A DNA stretch of 64,000 nt, taken from positions 581,090-645,089 of the forward strand of contig NZ_VOSC01000019.1 in NCBI RefSeq assembly GCF_007997385.1. Reading direction: 5' to 3'. Below, piece by piece: positions 7,886-17,052 of the stretch. The DNA comes from Seonamhaeicola algicola (GTDB taxonomy: Bacteria > Bacteroidota > Bacteroidia > Flavobacteriales > Flavobacteriaceae). Position 1 is the first letter of the stretch, and each line of letters begins with the position of its first letter. Position numbers and translations under genes: made by a program. Below the pieces are notes generated by a model. The model did no database searches. It was given only the letters and a program-made list of their open reading frames with translations, and was not told the origin of the DNA.

Positions 7886-8428
7886 TTACAACCAACCTTT
7901 TTCTTTTAAAACATTTTCAATGTGTGCATAATGGTGTTTACTATGCCATGCATAATTACCAACATTGTATGATAACAGTACCTCTCTGTTGGTTTCGGGG
8001 TGCAAAAAACTTTTATTAAAATCGGCGGTTTTTAATAGTTTTAGTAATGCTACTAATTTGTAATGCACAGCTTTAATATGCTCTAAAGACATTTGAATAG
8101 GAGCATATTTGCTATCGGGTAATTCGGCCCAAAGTTTTTCATTATACGCTTTAATTAGTGGCGTATCTTCAGTTAAAGCCCATTTAAAACGGATGTAACT
8201 ATGATGATGACTATCGGCTACATGGTGCACAACTTGCCTAATAGTCCATCCGTCAGGTCTATAAGAAGTATCTAACTGCTCTTTTGTTAAATGTTTAACT
8301 AAGGCTTCAAACTTTATAGGAAACTGCTCTAAAGTTAAAATCCAGTTTTTTAAATGTTGGGTAGTAACAGTTTCCGGGCATTGAAACGTACCTATAGGAT
8401 ATTTTAATTGCTCTAAACTTTTTTTCAA
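7886..8428 (-). CDS. YfiT/BstA-type DinB-fold metal-dependent protein
   Basis: A 180-residue four-helix DinB-like protein. It carries the family signature DGWTIRQVVHHVADSHHHSY near residue 60 and the C-terminal YAWHSKHHYAHIENVL. The His residues in these two segments form the expected metal triad. The start MKKSLEQLKYPIGTFQCPE matches the YfiT/BstA branch, whose Bacillus member transfers bacillithiol to electrophiles; a thiol S-transferase role is therefore plausible. It is upstream of the GNAT gene (4-base gap) in a likely two-gene unit. Confidence 0.8.
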   Translation of the reverse strand: MKKSLEQLKYPIGTFQCPETVTTQHLKNWILTLEQFPIKFEALVKHLTKEQLDTSYRPDGWTIRQVVHHVADSHHHSYIRFKWALTEDTPLIKAYNEKLWAELPDSKYAPIQMSLEHIKAVHYKLVALLKLLKTADFNKSFLHPETNREVLLSYNVGNYAWHSKHHYAHIENVLKEKGWL

Positions 8429-8470
8429 AACGTATATTTTAATTAACTAAATATAGTTTTAAAATTTATG

Positions 8471-8890
8471 TTAAGCAACTTCTTGCTTTCTTGTTTTGGC
8501 TTTATTTACAGCTTCTACTAAACAGGTGAATGTTTTTATTTTACTCCTAAAAAAAAGTTTTTCAAATGTTATATTAAAACTACCTTTATTAGCTGCCGTT
8601 ACTACAAAATATGCTTTTAAACCATAATTTAGTTTGAAGTATTTTAACCAATCTTGTGGCACAACAGAATATGAGTTTATTCTGTTTGATATATATACCA
8701 AATCTTTACCATTGGTACCTAAAAAGCCTTCAACATCTTCAACCATTTGTTTAGCGTTATCCCAACTTAAAACAACGCCTTCTCCTATTTCAGAAATTAC
8801 AAAACCAGAAAAAATATATAGCTTACCAAAAGGGTAATTAAAAATTTTTAAAACGTCATTAAAAAAGGGGGTGTCTTCTACTTTAATCAT
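8471..8890 (-). CDS. Hypothetical STAS/SpoIIAA-like small protein
   Basis: A 139-residue soluble protein without signal peptide or membrane helix. It shows alternating beta and helical segments: KLYIFSGFVISEIGEGVVLSW, NAKQMVEDVEGFLG, KDLVYISNRI, WLKYFKLNYGLKAYFVVTA, and a basic C-terminal helix. The pattern resembles STAS/SpoIIAA-like proteins of marine flavobacteria. I do not recognise a function. It is followed by the DinB-type gene after 42 bases and preceded by the PPIase terminator, so it probably begins a small leftward transcript. Confidence 0.65.
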   Translation of the reverse strand: MIKVEDTPFFNDVLKIFNYPFGKLYIFSGFVISEIGEGVVLSWDNAKQMVEDVEGFLGTNGKDLVYISNRINSYSVVPQDWLKYFKLNYGLKAYFVVTAANKGSFNITFEKLFFRSKIKTFTCLVEAVNKAKTRKQEVA

Positions 8891-8963
8891 ACTGCAAAAT
8901 TATTGAGGCAATTTAAAAATATGAAAAAAATCAATTATTAACAAAAATAAATAGATGTAATAA

Positions 8964-8992
8964 AAAAAGCACACTATTACAAGTGTGCTTTT
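8964..8992 (-). terminator. Rho-independent terminator after the PPIase gene
   Basis: AAAAGCACACT and AGTGTGCTTTT form an 11-pair stem with a six-base loop. The minus strand continues with a run of T. It lies just past the PPIase stop codon. Confidence 0.8.
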
Positions 8993-9014
8993 AAAAGTAT
9001 ATTGTAAATAAATA

Positions 9015-9947
9015 CTATTTAATATCCATTAATTCTACATCAAAAATTAATGTTGCATTAGGCGGTATAACTCCTCCTGCACCTCTGCTACCATACCCTA
9101 AATTACTAGGTATAACTAAACGTGCTTTATCTCCTACTTTTAAAAGTTGGATGCCTTCATCCCAACCAGGAATAACTTGGCCAACACCTAATGGAAAATC
9201 TATGGGTTGGTTTCTTTTGTATGAAGAATCAAAAACAGTACCATCGGCTAATTGGCCTTTATAATGTACAGATACTGTTTTACCTTTTTCGGCTTTAGCA
9301 CCATTACCTTTTTGTATAATTTGATAACGTAAACCGCTTTCAGTTTTTTCAAAACCAGCAGCTAATTTATCTAATTCAGCATCGGCTTTTGCTTTTTCTT
9401 CAGCAATTCTTTTTTCTCTAGCACCTTCAAAAGTTCTAAACGCTTCAACAGCATTAAATGCTTCTGCTTCAGCACCAACTCTAACTATTTCTAAAGTTTC
9501 AATTTCATCATCTTGTGCAATGGCATCAACAACATCTTGCCCGCTTTGTACTTTACCAAAAACAGTGTGATTATTATCTAACCAAGGCGTTTCAACATGT
9601 GTTATAAAAAACTGGCTTCCGTTAGTTCCTGGGCCTGCATTAGCCATAGATAATACGCCAGGACCATCATGCTTTAAATCTGGGTGAAATTCATCATCAA
9701 ATTGGTATCCAGGGTTTCCTGTGCCTGTACCTTGTGGGCAACCACCTTGAATCATAAAATCTGGAATTACTCTGTGAAATTTTAAACCATTGTAATAAGG
9801 TGTTCCTTGTGGTTTTGCTGAATTTTCTAGGTTACCTTCTGCTAAAGCTACAAAGTTACCAACTGTACCAGGTGTTTTTTTAAACTCTAAAGCAACTAAA
9901 ATTTCGCCTTTTGTTGTATTGAATTTTGCGTATAATCCGTCTTGCAT
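9015..9947 (-). CDS. Cyclophilin-FKBP fusion peptidyl-prolyl isomerase
   Basis: A 310-residue protein joining two unrelated prolyl isomerase folds. Residues 1-155 are a cyclophilin: [51 protein letters not shown]. Residues 165-195 are a charged helical linker ([20 protein letters not shown]). Residues 200-310 are an FKBP domain: [63 protein letters not shown]. There is no signal peptide, so it is likely a cytoplasmic folding catalyst. It has its own -33/-7 promoter at 9970-9998 and a terminator at 8964-8992. Confidence 0.93.
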   Translation of the reverse strand: MQDGLYAKFNTTKGEILVALEFKKTPGTVGNFVALAEGNLENSAKPQGTPYYNGLKFHRVIPDFMIQGGCPQGTGTGNPGYQFDDEFHPDLKHDGPGVLSMANAGPGTNGSQFFITHVETPWLDNNHTVFGKVQSGQDVVDAIAQDDEIETLEIVRVGAEAEAFNAVEAFRTFEGAREKRIAEEKAKADAELDKLAAGFEKTESGLRYQIIQKGNGAKAEKGKTVSVHYKGQLADGTVFDSSYKRNQPIDFPLGVGQVIPGWDEGIQLLKVGDKARLVIPSNLGYGSRGAGGVIPPNATLIFDVELMDIK

Positions 9948-9969
9948 TGTTCTAATTTTTAAGAAAGTG

Positions 9970-9998
9970 CAAAGATACGAATGATTGGCAATTTACAA
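9970..9998 (-). promoter_or_regulatory. Promoter of the cyclophilin-FKBP gene
   Basis: On the minus strand, TTG (9998-9996), 18 bases, then TATCTTTG (9977-9970) fits the Bacteroidetes TTG-N17-23-TAnnTTTG pattern. It lies 22 bases before the ATG. The -33 TTG is inside a direct repeat of ATTTACAATT. Confidence 0.65.
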
Positions 9999-10014
9999 TT
10001 GACGATTTACAATT
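9991..10014. repeat. Short direct repeat ATTTACAATT
   Basis: ATTTACAATT occurs at 9991-10000 and again at 10005-10014, separated by GACG. It overlaps the -33 region of the downstream PPIase promoter. Function unknown. Confidence 0.4.
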
Positions 10015-10040
10015 TTATTTAAAATACTGATTACTGTTGC

Positions 10041-12245
10041 TTAGTTAGCTACCTCACTAATAAACTTAATTCTGTAAAGGCGTAATTCTTCTTCATCGTA
10101 ATCACCATCAAATTCTTCAATAGCTTCACTTATAGCATCAGATTCAGAATCCATAAAATACTCGTGTATTTCTTCTTGCTGATCTTCGTCTAAAATTTCA
10201 TCTACCCAATAATTTATATTCAATTTAGTACCAGAATATACAATGGCTTCCATTTGTTTTATGAAATCTTCCATTTCTAGTCCTTTTGCAGAGGCAATAT
10301 CATCTAAAGGTAATTTTCTGTCTATACTTTGAATGATGTAAAGTTTATTTGCTGAATTGGTTCCGGTAGATTTTACCACTAAATCATCAGGACGCATAAT
10401 ATCGTTATCTTCAACATATTTTGCTATTAAAGCCACAAAATCTTTACCAAATTTTTTGGCTTTACCCTCGCCTACACCATGAACATTACTTAATTCTTGT
10501 AATGAAATGGGGTATTTAAGGGCCATGTCTTCTAATGATGGGTCTTGAAAAATAACAAAAGGTGGTACACCTAGTTTTTTGGCATTCTTTTTTCTGAGGT
10601 CTTTAAGCATGGCCATAAGTGTTTCATCGGCAGATGCGCCTCCGCTTTTTGCTGCTGTTATTATGTTAGCATCATCTTGTTCACTATCAAAAACATGGTC
10701 TTCAGTCATCATAAATGACACGGGCGTTTTTATAAAATCTGCCCCTGCTTTACTAAGCTTTATAACACCATAGGTTTCAATATCTTTTTTAAGGTAGCCT
10801 GCAACAAGGGCTTGCCTTAAAAGTGCCATCCAATAATTTTTTTCTTTGTCTTTACCTCGTCCAAAAAACGGTTGTTCATTGGTTTTATGAGAATTTATCA
10901 TGGCGTTTTCTGTACCAACAATTACATTTACTAAATCTTTTGATTTGTATTTTTCATTGGTAGCCTGTATTGTTTCTAATAAAACAACCACATCATCTTT
11001 AGCTTCTGTTTTCTTTTTTGGGTGCCTAACGTTGTCATCCATATCACCACCTTCGCCTGTGTCATTATCAAAAGCTTCACCAAAATAATGTAAAATAAAC
11101 TTTCTTCTAGAAATAGAAGTTTCGGCAAATGCTACTACTTCTTGTAACAAAGCGTGCCCAATTTCTTGTTCGGCAACAGGTTTTCCAGACATGAATTTTT
11201 CTAGTTTCTCAATGTCTTTATATGAATAGAATGCTAAGCAATGGCCTTCGCCTCCATCACGTCCGGCGCGTCCGGTTTCTTGGTAATAACTTTCTATACT
11301 CTTTGGTATATCATGATGAATTACAAACCTAACATCGGGTTTATCTATACCCATACCAAAGGCTATTGTTGCTACAACCACATCAATGTCTTCCATTAAA
11401 AACATATCTTGGTGGTTTGATCTTGATTTGGCATCTAAACCAGCATGGTACGGTACTGCTTTAATACCGTTTACTTGTAGTACCTGTGCTAGTTCTTCAA
11501 CACGCTTTCTACTTAAACAATAAACAATACCAGATTTTCCTTCGTTTTGTTTAATAAACCTAATAATATCGGCGTCAACATTTTTTGTTTTAGGCCTTAC
11601 TTCATAATACAGGTTAGGTCTGTTAAACGATGCTTTAAAGGTATTTGCGCCTGTAATACCAAGGTTTTTTATAATATCTTCTTGTACTTTTGGTGTGGCT
11701 GTGGCTGTTAAACCAATAATTGGAATATTATCACCAATTCTACCAATAATATTACGTAAGTTTCTATATTCTGGCCTAAAATCATGCCCCCATTCACTAA
11801 TACAGTGGGCTTCATCAATAGCCATGAATGAAATTTTAACCGATTTTAAAAATTCAATATTTTCATCTTTGGTTAAAGATTCTGGTGCTACATAAAGTAA
11901 TTTTGTAACGCCATTAACTATATCTTCTTTTACACGTTTAATTTCGGTTTTATTTAATGACGAATTTAAAACGTGTGCTATACCTTCTTCGTTTGAAACG
12001 CCTCTAATGGCATCTACTTGATTTTTCATTAAAGCAATTAATGGCGAAACCACAATGGCTGTACCTTCTTGCATTAACGCAGGTAATTGATAACAGAGTG
12101 ATTTACCACCACCCGTTGGCATAATTACAAATGTATGATTACCTGATAATATACTTTCAACAACATCTTCTTGCAACCCTTTGAATTTATTAAACCCAAA
12201 ATACTTTTTTAGTGCAGAATGCAAGTCACTTTTTGCTACCAACAT
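10041..12245 (-). CDS. recQ: ATP-dependent DNA helicase RecQ
   Basis: A 3'-5' DNA helicase used in recombination and fork repair. The 734 residues hold the superfamily 2 helicase core (about 1-340) with Walker A IMPTGGGKSLCYQLPA near 45, DEAH box AIDEAHCISEWGHDFRPEY near 140, and motif VI YYQETGRAGRDG near 330. An RQC zinc/winged-helix region follows (about 345-520), then an HRDC domain near 535-605 (FVIFQDPSLEDMALKYPISL). The acidic C-terminal ~100 residues (MDSESDAISEAIEEFDGDYDEEE) are typical of the Bacteroidetes form. It is divergent from kdsD and monocistronic. Confidence 0.95.
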   Translation of the reverse strand: MLVAKSDLHSALKKYFGFNKFKGLQEDVVESILSGNHTFVIMPTGGGKSLCYQLPALMQEGTAIVVSPLIALMKNQVDAIRGVSNEEGIAHVLNSSLNKTEIKRVKEDIVNGVTKLLYVAPESLTKDENIEFLKSVKISFMAIDEAHCISEWGHDFRPEYRNLRNIIGRIGDNIPIIGLTATATPKVQEDIIKNLGITGANTFKASFNRPNLYYEVRPKTKNVDADIIRFIKQNEGKSGIVYCLSRKRVEELAQVLQVNGIKAVPYHAGLDAKSRSNHQDMFLMEDIDVVVATIAFGMGIDKPDVRFVIHHDIPKSIESYYQETGRAGRDGGEGHCLAFYSYKDIEKLEKFMSGKPVAEQEIGHALLQEVVAFAETSISRRKFILHYFGEAFDNDTGEGGDMDDNVRHPKKKTEAKDDVVVLLETIQATNEKYKSKDLVNVIVGTENAMINSHKTNEQPFFGRGKDKEKNYWMALLRQALVAGYLKKDIETYGVIKLSKAGADFIKTPVSFMMTEDHVFDSEQDDANIITAAKSGGASADETLMAMLKDLRKKNAKKLGVPPFVIFQDPSLEDMALKYPISLQELSNVHGVGEGKAKKFGKDFVALIAKYVEDNDIMRPDDLVVKSTGTNSANKLYIIQSIDRKLPLDDIASAKGLEMEDFIKQMEAIVYSGTKLNINYWVDEILDEDQQEEIHEYFMDSESDAISEAIEEFDGDYDEEELRLYRIKFISEVAN

Positions 12246-12347
12246 GAATTAATTAAAATTTATTTAAACTTAAAACACTATAAAATATTCAATAATTTTT
12301 TGAATAATTTAAGAGACTATTTTAAAGAACCCCCATATTTTTTTCGT

Positions 12348-12355
12348 TAGCTTTG
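12348..12355 (+). promoter_or_regulatory. Promoter -7 element for kdsD-tatC operon
   Basis: TAGCTTTG exactly matches TAnnTTTG, about 90 bases before the kdsD start. No TTG -33 box is evident. The divergent intergenic space (12246-12446) holds nothing else recognisable. Confidence 0.5.
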
Positions 12356-12446
12356 TAACGAAAAACCAAAATACAACAAAATTTAAATTTGAATACCTTT
12401 AAAGATAAGAAATTCTTTAAAAGCATCAACTAAAACCATATAAATT

Positions 12447-13412
12447 TTGAATAGCGAGAATTCTATTATAAAAATTGCTAAACAAACTATTGAAGCAGAA
12501 AGTAAAGCTATACTAAACCTTTCTAGTTTAATTACAAATGATTTTGAAAAAGCTGTTAAACTTATTTACAACTCTAAAGGCCGTGTTATAATTACTGGTG
12601 TTGGTAAAAGTGCTATAATTGCACAAAAAATTGTTGCCACTTTAAACTCTACCGGTACGCCTGCTGTTTTTATGCATGCCGCCGATGCCATTCATGGCGA
12701 TTTAGGTTTAATTTTAGAAGATGATGTAGTTATTTGTATATCAAAAAGTGGCAATACCCCCGAAATTAAAGTACTTGTACCCTTAATTAAAAGTGCCAAA
12801 AATAAAATGATTGCTATTACTGGTAATACCGACTCGTTTTTAGCACAACAAGTAGATTTTGTTTTAAATGCTTATGTTGAAAAAGAAGCTTGCCCTAATA
12901 ACTTAGCTCCTACAACAAGTACCACTGCACAATTAGTTATGGGCGATGCCCTAGCTATTTGCTTACTTGAAATGCGCGGATTTTCTAGTAAAGATTTTGC
13001 CAAATACCACCCAGGTGGTTCACTTGGTAAAAAACTATATTTAAGAGTTGAAAATATTTCTTCGGTTAGTGAAAAACCGCAAGTACAACCCAATGCTAAT
13101 GTAAAAGATGTTATTGTTGAAATAACCGAAAAACGTCTAGGTGTTTCGGCTGTAGTAGAAAACAATAAAATTGTAGGTATTATTACCGATGGTGATATTA
13201 GACGTATGCTAAATAAAAACATAGATTTTACAACACTAACGGCCAAAGATATTATGAGCACAAACCCAAAACGAGTTAATGCTGATACTATGGCGGTTGA
13301 TGCGTTAGATATTATGGAAGAAAAAGGCATATCGCAATTACTTGTTGAAAGTAATGGCAATTATGCAGGTGTTGTACATTTACATGATTTAATAAAAGAA
13401 GGCATTATATAA
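12447..13412 (+). CDS. kdsD: Arabinose-5-phosphate isomerase (KpsF/GutQ/KdsD family)
   Basis: This enzyme interconverts ribulose 5-phosphate and arabinose 5-phosphate, the first step to Kdo for lipopolysaccharide. The 321-residue protein has an N-terminal SIS sugar-isomerase domain (about 30-170: GRVIITGVGKSAIIAQKIVATLNSTGTPAVFM, HGDLGLI, SKSGNTPEI) and two CBS domains (about 200-320). KYHPGGSLGKKL near 190 is a family hallmark. The chosen start is a TTG, which gives the expected N-terminus MNSENSIIKIAKQTI; no upstream ATG in frame fits. Its stop overlaps the tatC ATG by one base, so translation is coupled. Confidence 0.9.
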   Translation: MNSENSIIKIAKQTIEAESKAILNLSSLITNDFEKAVKLIYNSKGRVIITGVGKSAIIAQKIVATLNSTGTPAVFMHAADAIHGDLGLILEDDVVICISKSGNTPEIKVLVPLIKSAKNKMIAITGNTDSFLAQQVDFVLNAYVEKEACPNNLAPTTSTTAQLVMGDALAICLLEMRGFSSKDFAKYHPGGSLGKKLYLRVENISSVSEKPQVQPNANVKDVIVEITEKRLGVSAVVENNKIVGIITDGDIRRMLNKNIDFTTLTAKDIMSTNPKRVNADTMAVDALDIMEEKGISQLLVESNGNYAGVVHLHDLIKEGII

Positions 13413-14236
13413 TGGCTAAAAAGAATATAAACGAGATGTCTTTTTTAGATCATCTTGAAGATTTAAGATGGCATTTAATACGAATTTGTTTAGCGGTAAT
13501 TATTGTAGCTACATTAGCATTTATTTTTAGCAGATTTATTTTTAAATCTATCATTTTTGCACCGTTAGATATGAGTTTCCCAACATATGATTTTTTATGT
13601 AGCGCCGCAACTTATATTGATGTTACTACCACGTTTTGTAATGAAAAAATTCCTATTATAATACAAAACCGTACCATGGCTGGACAATTTTCGGCCGATA
13701 TTTGGACGGCCATTTTAGGAGGCTTTGTTATTTCTTTCCCCTATATAATTTACCAACTTTGGAAATTTATTAGCCCAGGGTTGCATGACAATGAACGCAA
13801 ACACTCAAGAGGTTTTATAATCATTTCATCATTATTATTCTTTATAGGTGTTTTGTTTGGGTATTACATAGTTACACCACTATCTATAAATTTTTTAGCA
13901 AATTATAGCGTTGCCGATATTGTTGATAACCAAATAGATATTAGCTCATACATTGGGTTAGTTCGCTCATCAGTATTAGCTTCGGGTTTAATTTTTGAAT
14001 TACCTATAATCATCTATTTTTTAACAAAAGTTGGTTTAGTAACACCTGAAACATTAAGAAAATACCGAAAATATGCCTTGGTAATTGTTTTAATACTTTC
14101 TGCAGTAATTACACCGCCAGATATTGCTAGCCAAGTAATTGTAGCCATTCCTATATTAATACTTTACCAAGTAAGTATTTATATTTCTAAAATTGTAGTT
14201 AGAAATCAAAAACGAAAAGAAGCCAAAAATGTCTGA
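13412..14236 (+). CDS. tatC: Sec-independent protein translocase TatC
   Basis: The core multi-spanning receptor of the twin-arginine pathway, which exports folded proteins. The 274-residue protein has six predicted transmembrane segments and begins with the diagnostic MSFLDHLEDLRWHLIR. Further landmarks are YQLWKFISPGLHDNERK near 110 and the FELPIIIYFL segment near 190. It overlaps kdsD by one base and the next gene by 8 bases, making a tight operon. No tatA gene is visible in the window. Confidence 0.95.
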   Translation: MAKKNINEMSFLDHLEDLRWHLIRICLAVIIVATLAFIFSRFIFKSIIFAPLDMSFPTYDFLCSAATYIDVTTTFCNEKIPIIIQNRTMAGQFSADIWTAILGGFVISFPYIIYQLWKFISPGLHDNERKHSRGFIIISSLLFFIGVLFGYYIVTPLSINFLANYSVADIVDNQIDISSYIGLVRSSVLASGLIFELPIIIYFLTKVGLVTPETLRKYRKYALVIVLILSAVITPPDIASQVIVAIPILILYQVSIYISKIVVRNQKRKEAKNV

Positions 14237-14573
14237 TATAGTAAAAGAATTTAATGAGTATCGTTCAAAAATGAACGACAAAATATTAAACGACAACAAC
14301 AAAATAATAAAACGCATTTTTAATTTAGATACTAACGCTTACACAGAAGGCGCTTTAGATGTAAAAACCAAAGAACTACTTGGTTTAGTAGCATCGGCCG
14401 TTTTACGTTGCGATGATTGCGTAAAATATCATTTAGAAAACTGCCATAAAGAAGGCTTTACAAAAGAGCAAGTTGTTGAAGCTCTAAGTATTGCAACCTT
14501 AGTTGGTGGTACCATTGTAATTCCGCATTTAAGACGCGCTTATGAGTTTTGGGATGCCTTACAAGAAAACTAA
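14229..14573 (+). CDS. Carboxymuconolactone decarboxylase / AhpD-like protein
   Basis: A 114-residue all-helical protein of the CMD/AhpD family. It contains the redox motif CDDCVKYH (Cys-x2-Cys-x3-His) near residue 59 inside LLGLVASAVLRCDDC, followed by EGFTKEQVVEALSIATLVGGTI. Members act as thiol-dependent peroxidase partners or as decarboxylases; the CxxCxxxH motif favours the redox type. Its ATG overlaps the end of tatC by 8 bases, so it is co-translated in the kdsD-tatC operon. Confidence 0.82.
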   Translation: MSDIVKEFNEYRSKMNDKILNDNNKIIKRIFNLDTNAYTEGALDVKTKELLGLVASAVLRCDDCVKYHLENCHKEGFTKEQVVEALSIATLVGGTIVIPHLRRAYEFWDALQEN

Positions 14574-14656
14574 CCATTTAACAATTTTAAAGCCACAAAG
14601 GCGTTTAGCGTTGTATAACACTTTTTCAATTAAATAAAAATTACGTTATTGCAAAT

Positions 14657-15397
14657 ATGATTTTAAAAGCCGAAAACTTAATGAAGTCCTATAACGGACG
14701 AAAAGTTGTTAAAGATGTTTCTCTTGAAGTAAAACAAGGTGAAATTGTTGGTTTATTAGGGCCTAACGGTGCCGGTAAAACAACCTCTTTTTACATGATT
14801 GTTGGGTTAATTAAACCTAATGGCGGACACATTTTTTTAGATAATACTGAAATAACAAAATTCCCCATGTATAAACGTGCCCAAAATGGTATTGGGTATT
14901 TAGCACAAGAAGCTTCGGTTTTTAGAAAATTAAGTATTGAAGATAATATTTTAAGCGTGTTACAACTTACCAAACTGAGTAAAAAAGAACAACGCATGAA
15001 AATGGAATCTTTAATTGAAGAATTTAGCCTAGGCCATATTAGAAAAAACCGCGGCGATTTATTATCTGGTGGCGAACGCCGAAGAACTGAAATTGCTCGT
15101 GCCCTAGCTACAGATCCTAATTTTATTTTATTAGATGAGCCTTTTGCTGGTGTAGATCCTGTTGCTGTTGAAGATATTCAACGTATTGTAGCACAACTTA
15201 CCAAAAAAAATATAGGTATTTTAATAACAGACCACAATGTGCAAGAAACATTAGCAATTACTGATAGAACTTATTTAATGTTTGAAGGTAGCATTCTTAA
15301 AGCTGGTGAACCTGAAGAATTAGCTAATGATGCTATGGTACGTAAAGTTTATTTAGGGCAGAATTTTGAGCTTAGAAAGAAAAAAATTAGAGATTAA
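14657..15397 (+). CDS. lptB: LPS export ABC transporter ATP-binding protein LptB
   Basis: The cytoplasmic ATPase that powers lipopolysaccharide extraction from the inner membrane with LptF/LptG. The 246 residues are a single nucleotide-binding domain: Walker [10 protein letters not shown], the LptB-typical [21 protein letters not shown], signature LSGGERRR, Walker [14 protein letters not shown], and H-loop LITDHNV. The C-terminal [19 protein letters not shown] is characteristic of LptB. It follows the AhpD-like gene by 83 bases and may share its transcript. Kdo formation (kdsD) and LPS export (lptB) are thus in one cluster. Confidence 0.95.
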   Translation: MILKAENLMKSYNGRKVVKDVSLEVKQGEIVGLLGPNGAGKTTSFYMIVGLIKPNGGHIFLDNTEITKFPMYKRAQNGIGYLAQEASVFRKLSIEDNILSVLQLTKLSKKEQRMKMESLIEEFSLGHIRKNRGDLLSGGERRRTEIARALATDPNFILLDEPFAGVDPVAVEDIQRIVAQLTKKNIGILITDHNVQETLAITDRTYLMFEGSILKAGEPEELANDAMVRKVYLGQNFELRKKKIRD

Positions 15398-15413
15398 GCA
15401 ACCTATTATCTGT

Positions 15414-16322
15414 TTAAATGGGTTTCATTTTTTGCTTAAAAATATCTTTTACTACATCAATCTCTGCTTTATATTTCAAATCTGTTCGTAAAGCAAAATA
15501 TAGTATATTTTCAGTATAAACTTTTCCTTGCCAAAGTAGCTTAATACTATTGTTTTTTATAGCTTCTTCACACAAAAAATCTGGCACAAAAGCATACCCA
15601 GTACTATTGCTTAAACACCTTATAATAGATGCTATATTAGGCAAAATATAATTAGGTTTAAAAGCAGGTTTAGCTTTAAAATTTTCAAACCAAAAGCGTC
15701 TAAAATGTTCCATTTCATTTGATGCACTATACCATTTTTTTGAAACTAACATGGTTTTTAATGCTGCGTACTGTTTATTTTTTATTAAACCTTCAACCTC
15801 ATTAGTATCAGTATTAGCACCAGCAACAAGCACAATACGCTCTTTTGAAAAAGGTATATAGGTTACTAATGATTTTTTTTCAATGTGCTTTCTTGGTGTA
15901 ATTACTAAATCTAACAATCCGTTATTTAAATCTTTAATTAAATCTGTGTGCGTACCAAACCTAGCCACTAAATCAAAGTTCAAATTAGGTATTTCTGGTT
16001 CTAGTATTAACTGAAACATTTCAGAGCACATACCTATATGTAAAGATGGGGTTTTATCTTGGGTTGTTTTTTTAAAATGCTGTTCTGCAACTTCTAATAC
16101 TTCAATAGCATTAATTATATTTTCATATAAAAACTTACCATCTTCAGTAGGTATCATTTGTCTTGCTGTACGTTCAAACAACTTTTTACCAATATAAGCT
16201 TCTAAAGCATTTAAATGAACACTAACTCCTGGTTGTGATGCATATAAAGCCAATGAAGCCTTTGTTAATGTGCCATTCTCATAAATAGCTTTAAACGTTC
16301 TGTACCACTCAAAATTAACCAT
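15414..16322 (-). CDS. LysR family transcriptional regulator
   Basis: A 302-residue LysR-type regulator. The N-terminal winged helix-turn-helix (about 1-62) reads FKAIYENGTLTKASLALYAS, SQPGVSVHLNALEAYIGKKLFERT, followed by the linker helix. Residues 90-300 are the periplasmic-binding-protein-like effector domain. It is divergently placed from the NAD(P)H oxidoreductase at 16414 with 91 bases between them, the classical arrangement in which the regulator controls its neighbour. The effector is unknown; quinone or electrophile stress is a reasonable guess from the neighbour. Confidence 0.88.
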   Translation of the reverse strand: MVNFEWYRTFKAIYENGTLTKASLALYASQPGVSVHLNALEAYIGKKLFERTARQMIPTEDGKFLYENIINAIEVLEVAEQHFKKTTQDKTPSLHIGMCSEMFQLILEPEIPNLNFDLVARFGTHTDLIKDLNNGLLDLVITPRKHIEKKSLVTYIPFSKERIVLVAGANTDTNEVEGLIKNKQYAALKTMLVSKKWYSASNEMEHFRRFWFENFKAKPAFKPNYILPNIASIIRCLSNSTGYAFVPDFLCEEAIKNNSIKLLWQGKVYTENILYFALRTDLKYKAEIDVVKDIFKQKMKPI

Positions 16323-16385
16323 AACTATTAAAAATATAATACAAATGTATAATTTATATTATTTTATTAATACTAAATACATCAT

Positions 16386-16393
16386 TACTTTTG
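16386..16393 (+). promoter_or_regulatory. Promoter -7 element for the NAD(P)H oxidoreductase
   Basis: TACTTTTG exactly matches TAnnTTTG, 20 bases before the ATG at 16414. It lies in the divergent LysR/oxidoreductase space where a LysR-type binding site would be expected. No certain T-N11-A site was identified. Confidence 0.5.
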
Positions 16394-16413
16394 TTAAAAA
16401 TTAATATTAAAAC

Positions 16414-17004
16414 ATGAAAAATATTTTTATAATAAACGGTGCTCATACATTTGCGCACTCTGGAGGTAAATTCAACAAAACATTATTTAATAATTCAATG
16501 TCTTATTTTAAAACTTTAAATTATAATGTTAAAACCACAGAAGTTGGTAGTAATTATGACGCAAAAAATGAAGTAGAAAAATTTAAATGGGCAGATATTA
16601 TTATTTATCACACACCTATTTGGTGGTTTCAAATACCGTTTGGTTTTAAAAAATATTTAGATGTTGTTTTTACTGAAGGCCACCAAAATGGAATATATAA
16701 AAGTGATGGACGTAGTAGAAATAATCCTGAAATTAATTATGGTACGGGAGGCTTAATGCACGGTAAAAAATATATACTAACCACAAGTTGGAATGCCCCA
16801 AAAACAGCATTTACATTAAAGGATGAATTTTTTAACGAAACTAGTGTTGATGATGGCGCTATGTTTGGTTTTCATAAAATGAATGCGTTTACTGGTATGA
16901 AACCCTTAGGATCTTATCATTTTCATGATATTGAAAAAAATGCCAATGTGCCTTTAGAAATAGATAATTACAATAATTTTTTAGATACTATTTTTAAGAA
17001 ATAA
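16414..17004 (+). CDS. NAD(P)H-dependent oxidoreductase (MdaB-like flavodoxin fold)
   Basis: A 196-residue flavodoxin-fold quinone reductase resembling MdaB. It begins MKNIFIINGAHTFAHSGGKFN (the FMN/FAD phosphate-binding start) and continues with DIIIYHTPIWWFQIPFGFKKYLD near 70, the family's most conserved region. KYILTTSWNAP near 120 is the other landmark. MdaB-type enzymes carry out two-electron reduction of quinones and protect against redox cycling. It is divergent from the LysR regulator and ends at a strong terminator. Confidence 0.88.
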   Translation: MKNIFIINGAHTFAHSGGKFNKTLFNNSMSYFKTLNYNVKTTEVGSNYDAKNEVEKFKWADIIIYHTPIWWFQIPFGFKKYLDVVFTEGHQNGIYKSDGRSRNNPEINYGTGGLMHGKKYILTTSWNAPKTAFTLKDEFFNETSVDDGAMFGFHKMNAFTGMKPLGSYHFHDIEKNANVPLEIDNYNNFLDTIFKK

Positions 17005-17041
17005 ACAAAAAAGGTTCGTTGTTAATAACGAACCTTTTTTT
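17005..17041. terminator. Bidirectional terminator between oxidoreductase and terC-like genes
   Basis: AAAAAAGGTTCGTT and AACGAACCTTTTTT form a perfect stem with a short loop. T tracts flank it on both strands, between convergent genes. Confidence 0.88.
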
Positions 17042-17052
17042 ATCTAGTTTAA

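Noticed and set aside
12872-13360. Minus-strand ORF of 162 residues opposite kdsD
   Set aside because: It lies entirely inside a confidently identified gene and has the Ser/Leu-rich composition of an antisense shadow.
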